Shown here: one piece after another, positions 33,086 to 45,145 of the stretch | Numbering within the stretch: the stretch's first letter is position 1 | Layout of the letters: every line of letters starts with the position of its first letter | Source of the DNA: Nemophila menziesii | Taxonomy: Eukaryota > Streptophyta > Magnoliopsida > Boraginales > Hydrophyllaceae | Direction: 5' to 3' | Length of the DNA stretch: 64,000 nucleotides | Assembly (NCBI GenBank): GCA_029959085.1 | Contig: JARWIR010000001.1 | Location: forward strand, 72,416,899 to 72,480,898 | Notes under the pieces: model-generated | The model's database searches: none | What the model was told of the DNA's origin: nothing | The model's input: the letters and a program-made list of their open reading frames with translations, nothing else | Position numbers and translations under genes: made by a program

Positions 33086-34812
33086 TGGTGTGGCCTAAGG
33101 TGTGATAAAAAGATGTATAAAATAAGTGCAAATAAACACCCTAAGCTAACACGGTACTGCAAGTATTATAGGACGTATGCAAGTTTTGGTTAGTAAGTTG
33201 AGTTCGTTCTCAGGGACTTAAGTGTGTTATGCGCTTGAGTAGGAATAACGAGTAAAAGTAAATAATTAAAGACAGGAAATAAAAGCAAATAGATTTTCGA
33301 GAATAAAAAATTAATCTAAGAAAATAAAAGACAATAAAGTAAAAGATAAGAAATATGAGATGAGAAGTATAGCTCAGGTTTTGCTAGTATGCACTAATCC
33401 TTCTAATTCTATCTATAGATCTAGTTAATAAGGGAGAATATTAGCTCTTGGTATACTTAGTCAGGATTCTAAATTCCCATACCTTAGACCTTGAGAGCGA
33501 CTAAGGGGGCTACGACACAACCAAGAAGTGATTTAAATAGGGTTATCAAATGCCACTAAGGCCCTAAACAAATACTGCAATCCTGGTGATATGGTGGTTA
33601 AAACAAACCCTAATGACTATCTAGTTAGAATCATGTTTTGTCAGAACTAATATCGACACTAGACATTATGTGGTGGTTCAATAGTTAAGCACCCTGTCAA
33701 GGAGACCATCTAACTACTATTAAAACAATCCTAAAGTGATCAGTTCTAGGAAAGACATTAAATCAAAACACATAAACAAATATAAAGTAGTAGCTAATAT
33801 CAAATTAAAACATATAATTCCCAAAGAAACTTAGATAGAAGAATTAGAATTCATAGATTATACATTATGAAAAACCTAAGCTATGGGGAGTTTAATTTAT
33901 ACCTGAAGGAAATAAACTAAAAGAAATTACAAAAGACATCATCTTGCTCTCTACAATAAACTGGAAGAATAAAACCTTAAGAACTAATTACTATGAGGCA
34001 AGGATTAATAGGGTAGAATTACAAGTGATTTAAGGGTGTATTTATAGGTGTTTAGAAGACCTAATTCGTTTTCTTGAGGAAGAGGTAAGGTATTGGACTT
34101 CTAGCCCAACTCAAATTCGTATGAAAATAAAGATAAACACTGCTGGACCGTTTTGAGCATATCTTCTTCGTTATTGGTCGGTTTGAGCTCCATAAGATAC
34201 CAAAAGAATCGCAACAGAATTATCTTTACCATTAATGAAGGAAATTACCAAAATCGGCTTATTTCTTAGGTAAAAACGCACATCTTTAGACGTGGAGAAA
34301 TGATATATGTCACCCCTTTTCAGGTCACCCTTTTATCACCCTTCTATATATATGTATTGATTTCCTTGAATAGAAGATATATAAAAATTAAATAGGATAG
34401 AGAAATCAATTCATTGGTCCATGTAGGCATACACGTAGGAGGTGATAAAAGGGTGATACAAAAAGGGTGACAAATATCATTACTCTTAGACGTGTATGCA
34501 AAATCCTAGATTAGGCAGCTTTTCCTTTTCCATCTTTTTAGCTTTTGTTTCCTTATCTCCAATTACCATGCAAATCTCTTTCCATAAGTTGTTGTCTTTG
34601 ACTTGGACTCTAATTAAGCTCCATAATTCTCTTTAAAGCTACACACTAAATAAACAATTAAACCCAATATGCTCTAAAAATATTATTTTACTAAATCAAG
34701 ACTCAAAATAGGAAAGTGCACTAAACTCAAGAAAATCGACATTATTGACTTCTAAATCACTAAAAATGATGTCTCATCCTAACATTAATCTATCACAAAT
34801 GATGAGACATCA
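33086..34812 (-). mobile_element. Solo LTR in element B
   Basis: Plus-strand ends TGGTGTGGCCTAAGGTG and GATGAGACATCA, duplications CAAAC at 33081-33085 and 34813-34817. 1727 bp including a 191-bp MITE. Same LTR type as B and G but distinct. It splits the leader of B between PBS and gag. Confidence 0.9.
34295..34485. mobile_element. Mutator-type MITE with 9-bp target duplication
   Basis: Inverted ends GAGAAATGATATATGTCACC and, from the other side, GAGTAATGATATTTGTCACC, continuing into ACCCTTTTATCACC on both sides. Flanks are TTAGACGTG at 34286-34294 and 34486-34494. A 9-bp duplication with arms of about 45 bp is characteristic of Mutator-like elements. 191 bp, no coding capacity. Confidence 0.85.
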
Positions 34813-34918
34813 CAAACCAACAAGCGTAGATCTGGAAAAATAAAAAAGAACTGAAAAATATAAATTAACTAAAAACTATTACTAGAAATAAATAACCCGC
34901 ACGCTAACGAGACACAAG

Positions 34919-34936
34919 TCCCCGGCAGCGGCGCCA
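34919..34936 (-). other. Primer-binding site of element B (tRNA-Asp type)
   Basis: Minus strand TGGCGCCGCTGCCGGGGA, identical to that of A, located next to the 5' LTR of B. Confidence 0.88.
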
Positions 34937-34942
34937 AAAACT

Positions 34943-36488
34943 TGGTGTCGCCTAGGGTGTGATAAAAATACGATAAATAACTAAGGGATACAATGCACAA
35001 ATCACCCTAGACTAGCACGGTTCTGCAAGTATTACATGACGTATGCAAGTTTTAATGATGAGAAGATTCGTTCCCCAGGGACTTAAATGTGTTAGACGAA
35101 TGAGTAAATAAATCTGAATAACAATAATTAATTAGAGGGCAGAAAATAAATACGATTGATTTATAGATGAGATTAATAACTAAATAAATTAAAAGACGGA
35201 TAATTACATATGGAAGAAACAAGATGAGAGAGTATAGCTTATGTTCTGCTAGTATACACTAATCCTTCTAATTTTTTCTATCAATTTCAGTTTATAAGGG
35301 AGATAATAGCTCTCAGATATGTAGTCAGGATTCTAAATTCCCCTATCCCTGGAGAGCGAACTAGGGTGGAAACCTCACAATAACGAGGGAACTCACAAAG
35401 GGTTAACCTGCTCCACTTGGGTCCTAGGTGTAGTCCTACCTACTAATGATGTTTGGTGATAAAAAATAAACCTTAATGACTATCTAGTTAGGCTGGTGTT
35501 GTCAGAACCAATTCCTATTATAGAAATTTATGTGGTGTTTCAATAGTTAAACACCCTTTCCGGGCGACCATCTAACTACTATTAGCAAAGCCCTAAGTTG
35601 GGCAGGTTTAAGACAGACAATAAATCAAAGCACATAAATCAAATATATGGTTAAGTAGCTAGAATTAGATTGAAACATATAATTCCAAAATAAACTTAAA
35701 TAGAAAGAAAATATAATTGATAGATTATACATAATGCGAAATCCAAGTTATGGGAAAATTAGTTCATACGTTAAAGAAATAAACTAAAAGAATGATACAA
35801 AGATATCATCTTGCTCTCTTCAATAACTCTAATGATATAAAACTTAAGGACTAATTTATGAAAGGAGAGGATCACTTTACAAAGGTTAAAGGGTGTATTT
35901 ATAGGTGTTTAGAAGACCAAATTCGTTTTCTTGGAGTGGAAGACAAGTAACTTAGACTCCAAACCCAACTCAAATTTGTAACCCTAAGATATAGAAAAGG
36001 TAATAATCTGCCGCTCTTTGTTTTGGCCATAACTTCTTCGTTTTAACTTCGTTTGACGCGTTCCATATGTCGAAACTGATCGCCTCAGAAAGATCTATAA
36101 CTTTGCTTCATACCATTCTTCCAAATGCTTAGCCAATCTTGAGTTATCACCACTTATATAGTCGTAGGTGCTGGAATTCAGATTTACTCGTCAACTTTAT
36201 CTTTCCATATCTATCCTTTCCTTCATTTATCTTCAATTTCCATGCATATCTTCTTTCCTTTAACTCTTTGGACTTGATTTGGCATCTAATTAATTACCAT
36301 ATATCTTTAAAGCTTCACACTAAATAAATAAATTAAACCCAATATGCTCTAAAAATAATAAATCATTAAATCAAGACAAGAAATAGAAAAGTGCAATAAT
36401 ACATAGGAAAACTCGACTAAAATACTTCTAAAACACTAAAAATGATGTCTCCAACTAAGAATAAATCATCACAAATGGGGAGACATCA
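34943..36488 (-). mobile_element. 5' LTR of element B
   Basis: Plus-strand ends TGGTGTCGCC ... GGGGAGACATCA, 1546 bp, uninterrupted. Inner arm GATGTCTCC at about 36445. Minus-strand TATA box CACCTATAAATACACC near 35900. Followed by CATTT, the target duplication. Confidence 0.9.
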
Positions 36489-36493
36489 CATTT

Positions 36494-36665
36494 ACTCTTT
36501 CCGTACTTGCAATTAATCCACTATTTGATTCACATCCGAGTTGTACCTATTCCGTCCCTGCGAACGAATCCCGATTTATCGGTTTATTACTTGGACAACC
36601 GTACACTTTTGGTTTGTGGGTCCTCAAATTTAGCGTATTATTTTATAACACACAAGGACCAACCA
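36494..36665 (+). mobile_element. 5' LTR of element C, right part
   Basis: Last 172 bases of the C LTR after the B insertion, ending ACACACAAGGACCAACCA just before the PBS. It contains CGATTTATCGG and TTACTTGGACAACCGTACAC, present near the ends of the other LTRs. Confidence 0.85.
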
Positions 36666-36671
36666 CGTTTT

Positions 36672-36689
36672 TGGCGCCGCTGCCGGGAA
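36672..36689 (+). other. Primer-binding site of element C
   Basis: TGGCGCCGCTGCCGGGAA, one base different from that of A and E near the 3' end. Confidence 0.83.
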
Positions 36690-36795
36690 CAGTAGCGTGT
36701 GATCCCGGTGTTAATCCTTTAGTTTTTAATTGCATTTTTATTTTCAGTTTTACACTTTGTTTGTTCTTCCTTTTTCAGATTTACAGGTTTGGTGT

Positions 36796-38292
36796 ATGCT
36801 CGATAACCCCGAGATATTAATCAGACTTGCTAACAAAAGGAAAAAAGAAGAAAAAGAAGCCAGAGAAAGAGAAGAGAGGTTATAAAGAAACTATGGCTCT
36901 TGAAAACCATCTTGAATCTAGAGTGGTGGAAAATACTCCTCCACCTAGACAACAAGCTCAACCTCCCGTTAACAATGATCCGTAGTTTATAAATGGCCCT
37001 GAACAAGCTCCATATCGTGCTCCTGTTCTTGGGTGGTCCAGCAGATATTAATGTCGCGAGATACAGACCCGATCCTTGTATGTTGTTTCAATTTTAGAAT
37101 TATTGAAATTTCCGAGGAGCACCTGGAGAAGATCCAATTCGTGCAGTACAGAAATTCATGCAGATATGCGACTCCTATATAACACAAGGAGTGACTAGAG
37201 ACCAGATGTACTTTGCGAATTTCAGATACTTTGTGAAAGATGTAGCTAGTGAATGGCATGATTCGCAAGAACCGGGATCGATTAATACTTGGGATGAGTT
37301 GCAAAGTGCGTTTTTTGATATATACTACGCAACAGACATGAGATTTAATGCACAAATTACTCTATCTTCCTTTATGAAAGAACAAGATGAGACTTTGGTA
37401 GGAGTTGGTCAAGATTTTAAATATGCTGAAGAAGAGTTTCCGATCATGGCCTTACAGAACCACAACAGATGAAAATATTTTATAAGGGACTTGATGGGCA
37501 ATCAAGAAAAAACTTAGACCTACTTTGTGGTGGTGGATTTTTACAGGTACAACTTGTTCACGCAAAAGTTATTTTGAATAGAACATTAAATAATGAGAGG
37601 GATTGGAACATTGTGAGAACACCTACTCGAGGTGGAATTTATAGCGCTGGTATTGAAGAAAAGTTCTCTTCTTTAGAGAATAAATTGAAAAGTACATTAG
37701 AATAGCAATTGAAGCAGCTTACTTTAGCCGTTAAAGAGTGTTTTTCAGGTAAAAGAGCAGATGTTAGTGTTACACAAGAAATTTATGCGTGTTCTAACTG
37801 TGGTGTTCAAGATCATGATTGGGAGCATTATCAAAGAAATCCCGAATCCCTAATGTTTGTTTCCAACCGAGGGAACTACAATTCAGGCGGTCAAGGGTAT
37901 CAACCAAATAAAAACCATCTGGGTTTCCAATATTCGAATCCTATATGGGGCAGCTAATCATACATATGCATATCAACCACGTCCTCAAGGAAAGACCACA
38001 GAATAACTACCAAGGGGGACAATGTTACAGAAATCACGCTCAGAGACAACCTCCCAAAGACACTTATAATGACACAATGAATCAAAGAGCTTTACCTGCT
38101 CAACCTCAAGAAGGTGCGGTAGATATTCATAAGACTTTAGAGAAATTGATCGCCCTTCAAACAAAATCATGTCAAGATCAATCTTCTACCGCGACAATTA
38201 AGTTGTTAGAGAATCAAATGGCTCAGATGGAAAAACAATTACAGCAGCGTCCACAAGGGCAACTCCCAAGTGACACTGAAAATCCGAGATAG
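36796..38292 (+). pseudogene. gag: gag of element C (broken)
   Basis: Starts at MLDNPEILIRLANKRKKE, with a stop about 30 codons in. Capsid-like pieces at 37158-37472 (MQICDSYITQGVTRDQMY, ASEWHDSQE) and 37469-37705 (MKIFYKGLDGQSRKNLDLLC). The zinc knuckle CSNCGVQDHDWEHY near 37795 has lost the last cysteine (C to Y). At least four frame changes or stops before 38292. Confidence 0.83.
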
Positions 38293-39404
38293 AAAGAAGA
38301 TTGTAATGCTATAGCGCTAAGAAGTACTAAGAAGCTTCCCCCACCTCCTTTTCCTGTTATGAAAGAAAAAGAAACAACCAAAAGGAAAAACCGGTAAAGG
38401 ATGTGGTAGAAAAAGATGATGAACCTGGAGCGGTAGAAGTGGAGATGATTACGAAAGTTCCTAAGAAGAAAGATGTTGTAGAAACCCGTCCTTCTCCACA
38501 TTTTCCCTCGAGAGTTTAGAAAAAATGAGATGTGGCTGATTATCAGAGATTCTCAAATGTGGTGAGAGGTCTGAAAATTAACATACCGTTTTTAGACGCT
38601 ATTAAAGATGTACCAAAATATGCGAAGTTCTTGAAGAGAGCCATCGCCAACAAAAGGCCATATTGTGATAATGAGATGATAGGATTTCCAGAAGAGTGTA
38701 GTGCAATCTGTCAAAGTAAGTTGCCACCTAAGTTACTTGATCCCGGGAGCTTTACGATTCCAATTTTGATAGGTAATGAGTGGCAAGGAAAATCGTTATG
38801 TAATTTGGGTGCAAGTATTAATCTTATGCCGAAATAGATTTTTGAGAAGTTGAAGATTGGAAATGCAAGACCCACTTTTATGGTCTTGCAAATGGTTGAC
38901 AGATCCCTCGCTCATCCTGAGGGACAAATAGAAGATGTCCTCGTCAAGGGAGGTACTTTAATTTTTCTCGTGGATTTTGTTATTCTTGAATACGACACTG
39001 ATAGGAATGTCCCCATCATTTTGGGACGAATATTCCTAGCCACTAGGCGTACTTTGATTGATGTATAAAATAGAGAATTGACTATAGGAATCCAAGACGA
39101 GGAGGTGAAGTTCAATGTGTTTAAGGCTATGAAGTTTCCAGATTCCCAAGGAGATTGTTTCCGAATGGATGTAGTAGAGCGCGCCACACAATAGGTATTT
39201 GATTGTTCTGATTATGATGATGTCTTGCAGGCTTCCATAACACTTGACTTACCTGAGATGATGGAAGAGCTTGCCGAAATAGTGGCAGCTCTTAATTTTG
39301 AAAATCCGAAGTATAGGCGTCCTGCCTATGAAACTGTAAGAGAACCGGGGGAGATAAACATTCATTGAATCTCCTCCGTAGTTGGAAGAAAAGCCATTAC
39401 CAGC
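38293..39404 (+). pseudogene. pol: pol of element C, protease part (broken, interrupted by D)
   Basis: Proline-rich linker then the protease region 38532-39068. The active site reads LCNLGASINLMPK: the catalytic Asp is Asn here (AAT at 38802-38804). A stop at 38835-38837 follows MPK at the same codon where A also has a stop. A TAA at 39066-39068 and others follow. The frame is cut at 39404 by element D (duplication CCAGC) and resumes at 59432. Confidence 0.85.
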
Positions 39405-40344
39405 TGGTGGGTCCTTGTGTGTTATAAAATAATGAAATAAAAGCAAAGGAATAACGGATCCACAGACCGCAAGTGTACGGGTCGTACCAAGTAATAGATA
39501 AGTAAAAAGGGATTATCGTCTCCACAGGGATTTAAGTAGTTATTCTAAATATGTGTTCAATATCAGAATAGGTAGTTTTAATTGCTAAAGATAAATAATA
39601 AAGGAGTTTGTTTTCTAATTAACTAAATAATAAAATAGACAATAAAATAAACAATTAATAATTATGCAAGAAAGACAAGAATATGCAAGTATGAATCTAT
39701 CCTATTGAATCTATGATTACTAAGAATAAGGGTGAATGGGAAATTTCGCAATAGTCGGGAATCTACTATCTCCTAGCCCCCGTCAGGGTGGACCTAGAAG
39801 CTATCCTACGGTATTAGAAACCCCGTCAGGGCGATTATAAGCTACTTTCAGATGAATACTATTTTACCTCATTGGCTACGTGGTTAGTCAAGCCCGTCAG
39901 GGTCAAATAACGGATACCACTCGTCTATATTCTATTTATGTAATTAAACCCTCCGTCAAGGTGATCACTTCCCCACCAAAGTGAATAGCCTAATTACTAA
40001 AACCTACCCTTGATTCGCGACGTCAATGATAGTGAATAAGCACAAGAATATAGTCAATGGAAATTAAGAACCATTCAATTAAATACTAAAATCCCAGATT
40101 CAAATTAAAACAGAAAAACAATAATCAATGGTTCATATAATTACAATCCTAAAGAGAAATTATGCATAAATAAACTTCTTAGATAAATAGCTTAGAAATA
40201 CCTCATAGACAAAATAGATCTAATACTACATTACACAAAGAATAGAGATGGAGAAGTGTTGAATTGATGTATTTAGGCTCTAGCTCTTGCTTCTTCCTCC
40301 TCTAGATCCTCTTGATTGCTTCTATGATGAATTATATGTGTATA
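39405..40344 (-). mobile_element. 3' LTR of element D, distal part
   Basis: TGGTGGGTCCTTGTGTG onwards, nearly identical to 57693-58632. Contains the CCCCGTCAGGG motifs and the leader hairpin near 39770-39800. Ends at GTGTATA where E is inserted. Confidence 0.88.
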
Positions 40345-41890
40345 TGGTGGTCCTTTGTGTGTTCTAAAAATAAATGCAAATGCTAATCGAACCACAACCG
40401 CAAGTGTACGGTTGTCCCAAGTAGTATGTATGATAATACAGATTCGTTCCAAGGACGGATGGTTGATCACAATGTTTAGCAAGTAGTGATTGATGCACTT
40501 ATAAAAGTAAAAGATAATAAAATGTTTGTTTGGTTTTGTTTATTAAAACTACTCAATGAAAGACAAATTATAAATGCAAGTAAAAGCTAAGACGCAAGTA
40601 AAATAAGTGAAAACGCAATATGAGATGTAGTACTTGAGAATGCAAGGATCCTCCTAATCTTACTTCCTAACTTATGTTGTTTAAGGGCTAAATCGGTCAA
40701 TTACAATGGTCGGGATTCTAAATTCCTTATACCCCCGTCAGGGTGGACTATAAGGCGATCCTAAAATGTCACTAGTCCCGTCAGGGTAAATATGATCCAC
40801 CGTTGGATGATTAAGTGTTTTACCTCATTGGCCCTAGAATTAGCTAAGTTCGTCAGAATCAATAGCTTTTATCCTAGATTGAATAATTAATTCTATACCT
40901 AAACCCTCCGTCAGCACGCCACATATGTGGAATAGCTTAGATACTAATACCTAATTTTAGTTCGCGACTCTAAAATCAGTAAATAATCACAAATTATCGA
41001 AAAGAGTAATAAACCCAATCTAATTTAATTTAGCATAAACCCAAATTCAACATTCGTTATTTCATAAAATTAAGATTCACCCATTATTTGTTCTCAAGCA
41101 CTATTAAAAGCTTAGCTCATATTAAAATTAAAAACTAAATTAAAAGAAAGGGAATTCATATGGTTTACAAAATTAAAATACGAAAAGAACCTAATTTCCG
41201 TAATTGGAATGACTACGAACGGAGCTATAGACCCACTCCAGCTCTTGTAGCTTCTTCTTTCTTCCTTCTGTTGCTTCTCTCTGGTGTTTAATCTTGTGGA
41301 ATGTGAATTGTGTGAAAAATAGAAGTCCAGACCTCCTTTTATAAGCATAAATTCGTTCTAGGGCTTGGACCAGAAAATAAAAGACTAATTAAATGTCCAA
41401 GCCCACTTTCTAAGCCCAAAATCCCGTAACTGCTGATACACCTTCACTAAAACGGCTTTTCCCGATGCGTTATGACTCCGATTGACCTCATTCCAGTTGC
41501 TAAAGTTCCGTAACTCGATAAGTAATGTTTTTTTCAAAGGTCAGCGGCTAAATCATCGCTTAAGCACCTCGAAATAAGCACTCTATGGTCTGGAAAATGG
41601 ATTTTCATCTCTAAAAATAATATTTTCGGGATTTATCTTCAAGTCTTGACTCTAATTCACGATATTTGACTTTCTCCTCGGATTCCTCTCCTAGCTAACA
41701 TCTAAAACCTGTAAACTTTACACTAAAAATACCAATATTACGCGCAAAAGTTTAATAAATTAAAAATGTTAGAAATAAAAAGGGAATTCCGGATTATTGC
41801 AATTTAAGTCCAAAAATATATATTAATTAAATAAACACCAAAAATGATGTCTCCTAAGGGTCGAAATTAAGAACAATTAGGGAGACATCA
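40345..41890 (-). mobile_element. 3' LTR of element E
   Basis: Plus-strand ends TGGTGGTCCTTTGTGTG ... GGGAGACATCA, 1546 bp, complete. TATA box on the minus strand TATAAAAGG (41343-41335). Leader hairpin 40726-40754 with arms CTTATA/TATAAG. A 9-base deletion near 40915 relative to 52760 removes part of a GTCAGGATGATC copy. Confidence 0.92.
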
Positions 41891-41926
41891 AGACCCCCAA
41901 CTCAAACCTTTGTCGTCCCGACAAAG
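41891..41926 (-). promoter_or_regulatory. Polypurine tract and PPT-proximal hairpin of element E
   Basis: Minus strand: CTTTGTCG, loop GGA, CGACAAAG (41926-41908), a perfect 8-bp stem, then GAGTTGGGGGTCT (41903-41891) next to the 3' LTR. Confidence 0.8.
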
Positions 41927-43346
41927 TAAAACAAAACAAAGGGGTAGAAGTAAGCGTATAAACAAAATAGAAGCTAGCAAATAAACCCTAAAGCAATTCT
42001 CAGAATAAACCTCATATAGCAAACTCTAGAAACTAATATACACATACCCTAATCATGCAACATCAAACCTAAATAATCTCAATCATAAAATTAAAGTCGC
42101 AATGCTTGAAGGTTACACTTGTACTCATCTCTGTATGATGGCTATAGTGTGATCATTAATCCTAACTCGCTTTGAACGCTCCACCTAGTGTATTCCGTAT
42201 CAACAGAATCATAAATTCACTATGCACTTAGGAATCACGAGGTCTTTATGGTTATAATATTGGCTTAAGGACGGGTGTGGATGTATATTTGGTAAATTTG
42301 AAGTGAGCTTTTGGCTCTCTCCTCACTTACCATCAACAGTGTCCTCGAGCTTGAGTTGACGCTCAAAAGATGTTCTCACTCACCCATATACGCAACAATT
42401 TAGCGTCCCATGTCTACCCACTATAAACAAGATGATTTTCAGAAAAATTCCACTTTGCCGGATGTTTTATTCATATGTTTTTTTTTCTTTTTCTTTTCTT
42501 TTCTCTTTTTTTTTGTACAGAAGCAAACCGGGTTCCCGGTTTTGATGAATCCGGGTTCCCGGTTCCTACTGTATGGATTTTTATTTTTTTCATTTTTTCT
42601 CATCCCCGGCAAAGGGTTACAAGTATATATCATCTGCAATTGTGCTACAATACAAAGCACATCGATCCCAACCCATTAAATTCCCCATATGTGGTTCCAC
42701 CACCCCAAACTCAAACTCGAGACATGTCTCAGGATTGTGATTCAAGTGCTGGTCATATGGTCATGCCTAATAATCTAAGGGATAATGGCTTATATCGTGG
42801 CTACAAAGAAAAGGCTAAAGGCTCAAAGTGGGCTAAGACGGATAATAATTAATACAAGGGATAGAAGGCTAAAAAGGCACAAATGGCTAACAAAGAAATG
42901 CCCCTATCATTTTCCTAAGTACATAGCTTGTCTTTAGTTCATATCTAGGTGGGTTCTCTACTAATTAAGATTTCACGTTCTACACACCAAACATATTCCT
43001 TGAGTACAAGCTTACTTCATTTGCATTGTTCATTAATTTTTCCTATCAATTACCTATGTTCGCATGTAATTGTAAGTGCGTTTTATATCAATCCCTAAAG
43101 TCCACTATTTACTATCATAGATTTATCAAAAGTATGCTTCAAGGGATATTTAAAAATTTCTACAGTCAAACGCAACTCCGAAAATTCTTTTATTGAAAGC
43201 AAATAAAGCAAATAACACATAAAAACTGGGATGAGGCAACGAACCCCACCCCAAACTCAAAAATGAGTCGTGTCCCCACGACTCGAAAAGACTCAATAAA
43301 GCATTTAAACTAATGTACACTAAGAGGAAAGTTTAGAAAACGTATC
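41927..43346 (-). other. 3' untranslated region of element E
   Basis: Non-coding. Contains the GCTTTTGGCTCTCTCCTCACT block (42308-42328), two ACCGGGTTCCCGGT copies at 42526-42567 (plus-strand reading), palindrome GAGACATGTCTC at 42719-42730, polypurine-like motifs near 42702 and 43248, and the hairpin 43265-43284. Same order as in A. Confidence 0.7.
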
Positions 43347-44663
43347 TTAACCAGCGCGAGGCTGGTTATCGGTGTTGCTTTCTGGACCTTTATCTCGCGT
43401 AACAGCATCATAAATCGCGTTTTGAAGTGTATTTACGCCTAGGATTAAATTTCGAAGCAGGTCCAATTCTTTTGTAACGTTTCCCAAGGTAGCAATCATC
43501 TTCTCCTGATTCTCTTCCAACACCTGAATCTTCGCTTCCAACTCAGGTACAGTTTTCACTTTCTTTGATTGAGGAGTTCTCGGACTTCTTGTAGTTCGTG
43601 TTGCTTCTTCATGGATGTTCTTGATTGTGCTCAAAGCTATACTCACACCAACTGAAACAGTATCAATATCTGCGTCCTTACGCGGAATCTTTGCGTCTAG
43701 ACACAACTGAGTAATAGTACAAGGAAACTTCAGATTTTGTTGTTTCATTGGTGATTTCGCGAACTCTATGATCGTATCGTAAATGATCTTAGCAACATCA
43801 AATGGTTTCTCCTCCAAAATACACTTAATAACAAATATGTGCTCTTTCTTCAACTCGGAAGTGTGTTTAATACCAAAGAAAGTGGGTATTACGAAACGAG
43901 ACCAAACCTTAGCACGAGGTGTCAAACTACTGCTGTAAAACTGTCCAGGATACCTTTCACCTTCAGGAATTGGGCTAGTCCCATTAACAAGCACGGTCCC
44001 CCAAAGGGATTCAAAATCAAAAGAAGGGTCATTAAGAGTTTCTTGGAAGGGGCATGTTCCAGAAAAGTTGGGTAGTTTCAATGATTTCCGAATACGTTCA
44101 ATAGAGAAAGGAACTACCTTTTTGCGGATATCAATGGCATCATGGGAGGTAGCTAAACCTTCGTAAAATTCTCGCACAAAAGTAGGAATAAACTCAAGCT
44201 TCCTTTCTTGTAACTCTTTCCAACCAAACTTAGCACATGTCACAGCATATTCCTTGTAATCACTACTCATAATACCCTTCGGAAAATTCGTCTCCTCACC
44301 AAATTTCAAAAATTCAATTCTTTCACGAACCTGAGTATTCCAACAAGTGTAAACCCTCTTAGGCTTGTGGGCCCACATCTTCATACGCGGAGGTTTTTGA
44401 ACGGGTGCTTCCGGAATCTCTTGTTCAGTTTCCTTCTCAATGTTTTTCGTAATTTCCTCTTCTGGTTCCTTCTCACTTTCAATCTCATCAATTAATCTTC
44501 TCTTTTGACCTGTGATTTCTTTTCTGTTAGAATCAAGCTTAACTTCGTCAATTTTTCGTTTAGGACGCGAATCAGGAATCTCAATAGCTTGATCTTGTGA
44601 ACCACCAATGGTAGTCTTTCTTCTAGGAGCAGTTCTTCGAAAATCGCCGGTTCTGTTAGTCAT
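43347..44663 (-). CDS. ORF2 of element E, intact downstream ORF (438 aa, unknown function)
   Basis: An open frame from MTNRTGDFRRTAP to NTDNQPRAG, in the position called env-like in Athila elements. N-terminal 100 residues are charged with basic clusters (RPKRKIDEVK, GQKRRL) and an acidic run EKEPEEEI. Residues about 105-320 form the conserved domain (KRVYTCWNTQVRERIEFLKF, FIPTFVREFYEGLA, VVPFSIERIRKSLKLPNF, RAKVWSRFVIPTFF, HTSELKKEHIF), similar to the family Pfam labels putative plant transposon protein. Residues about 370-420 look like a coiled coil (PELEAKIQVLEENQEKM). I see no signal peptide and no clear membrane segment, so an envelope function is not supported. The only undamaged coding region of any element here; its function is unknown. 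Confidence 0.85.
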   Translation of the reverse strand: MTNRTGDFRRTAPRRKTTIGGSQDQAIEIPDSRPKRKIDEVKLDSNRKEITGQKRRLIDEIESEKEPEEEITKNIEKETEQEIPEAPVQKPPRMKMWAHKPKRVYTCWNTQVRERIEFLKFGEETNFPKGIMSSDYKEYAVTCAKFGWKELQERKLEFIPTFVREFYEGLATSHDAIDIRKKVVPFSIERIRKSLKLPNFSGTCPFQETLNDPSFDFESLWGTVLVNGTSPIPEGERYPGQFYSSSLTPRAKVWSRFVIPTFFGIKHTSELKKEHIFVIKCILEEKPFDVAKIIYDTIIEFAKSPMKQQNLKFPCTITQLCLDAKIPRKDADIDTVSVGVSIALSTIKNIHEEATRTTRSPRTPQSKKVKTVPELEAKIQVLEENQEKMIATLGNVTKELDLLRNLILGVNTLQNAIYDAVTRDKGPESNTDNQPRAG

Positions 44664-45145
44664 CTCTTTTCACCCCAAACTCAAAACTTCAAATAATGAA
44701 AAACTTAGGGAAAAGTTTAGAATTTTGATGTTTTGAGGTTTAAGAATTTAAGAACTAGGTGAAATATGAGATGGGTCTTGGTTAATTTGTATGGGAGAAG
44801 AAAGAATTGGGTATAATTTAAGGAATTGGGTGAAGAAGAATCTTGGGAAAAACTAAGGATTTGATGTTATTTTGGAGAGGAGGTGAGTTGATCTTATGTT
44901 TTTGTGGTGAAAGACGGTAGGATTTGATGATATATAGTGTTTTGGTAGATGAATTTCGGAGGTGGGGAGGCTATTGGTGCGTTTTAGGTAAAAACTTGCA
45001 GAAGAGGCTAAGAAAACTAGGTTAAAACACCCAAAACCGCCTCTCACAGCTTTCAAACCGGGTTCCTGGTTTTGGCAAACCGGGTTCCCGGTTCCGCGTC
45101 GCTGTGACGGCGCGGAAAAACAATTGTGGACTTTTTTTTTTTTTT

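Larger units (their letters stand above)
11057..36488 (-). mobile_element. Element B, non-autonomous Athila-like retrotransposon
   Basis: Minus-strand element bounded by CATTT duplications at 11052-11056 and 36489-36493. From its 5' end: LTR 36488-34943, PBS, gag, protease fused to an integrase tail, GC-rich spacer, ORF2 remnant, polypurine tract, 3' LTR 26591-25757 plus 11767-11057. Element A (11768-25756) sits inside the 3' LTR and a solo LTR (33086-34812) sits between PBS and gag. Reverse transcriptase, RNase H and the integrase core are absent. Its own length without insertions is about 9.7 kb. Confidence 0.88.

Noticed and set aside
43347..44663. Calling ORF2 a retroviral envelope
   Set aside because: No signal peptide, no clear membrane helix, no glycoprotein-like cysteine pattern; it has basic and acidic clusters and a coiled coil instead.
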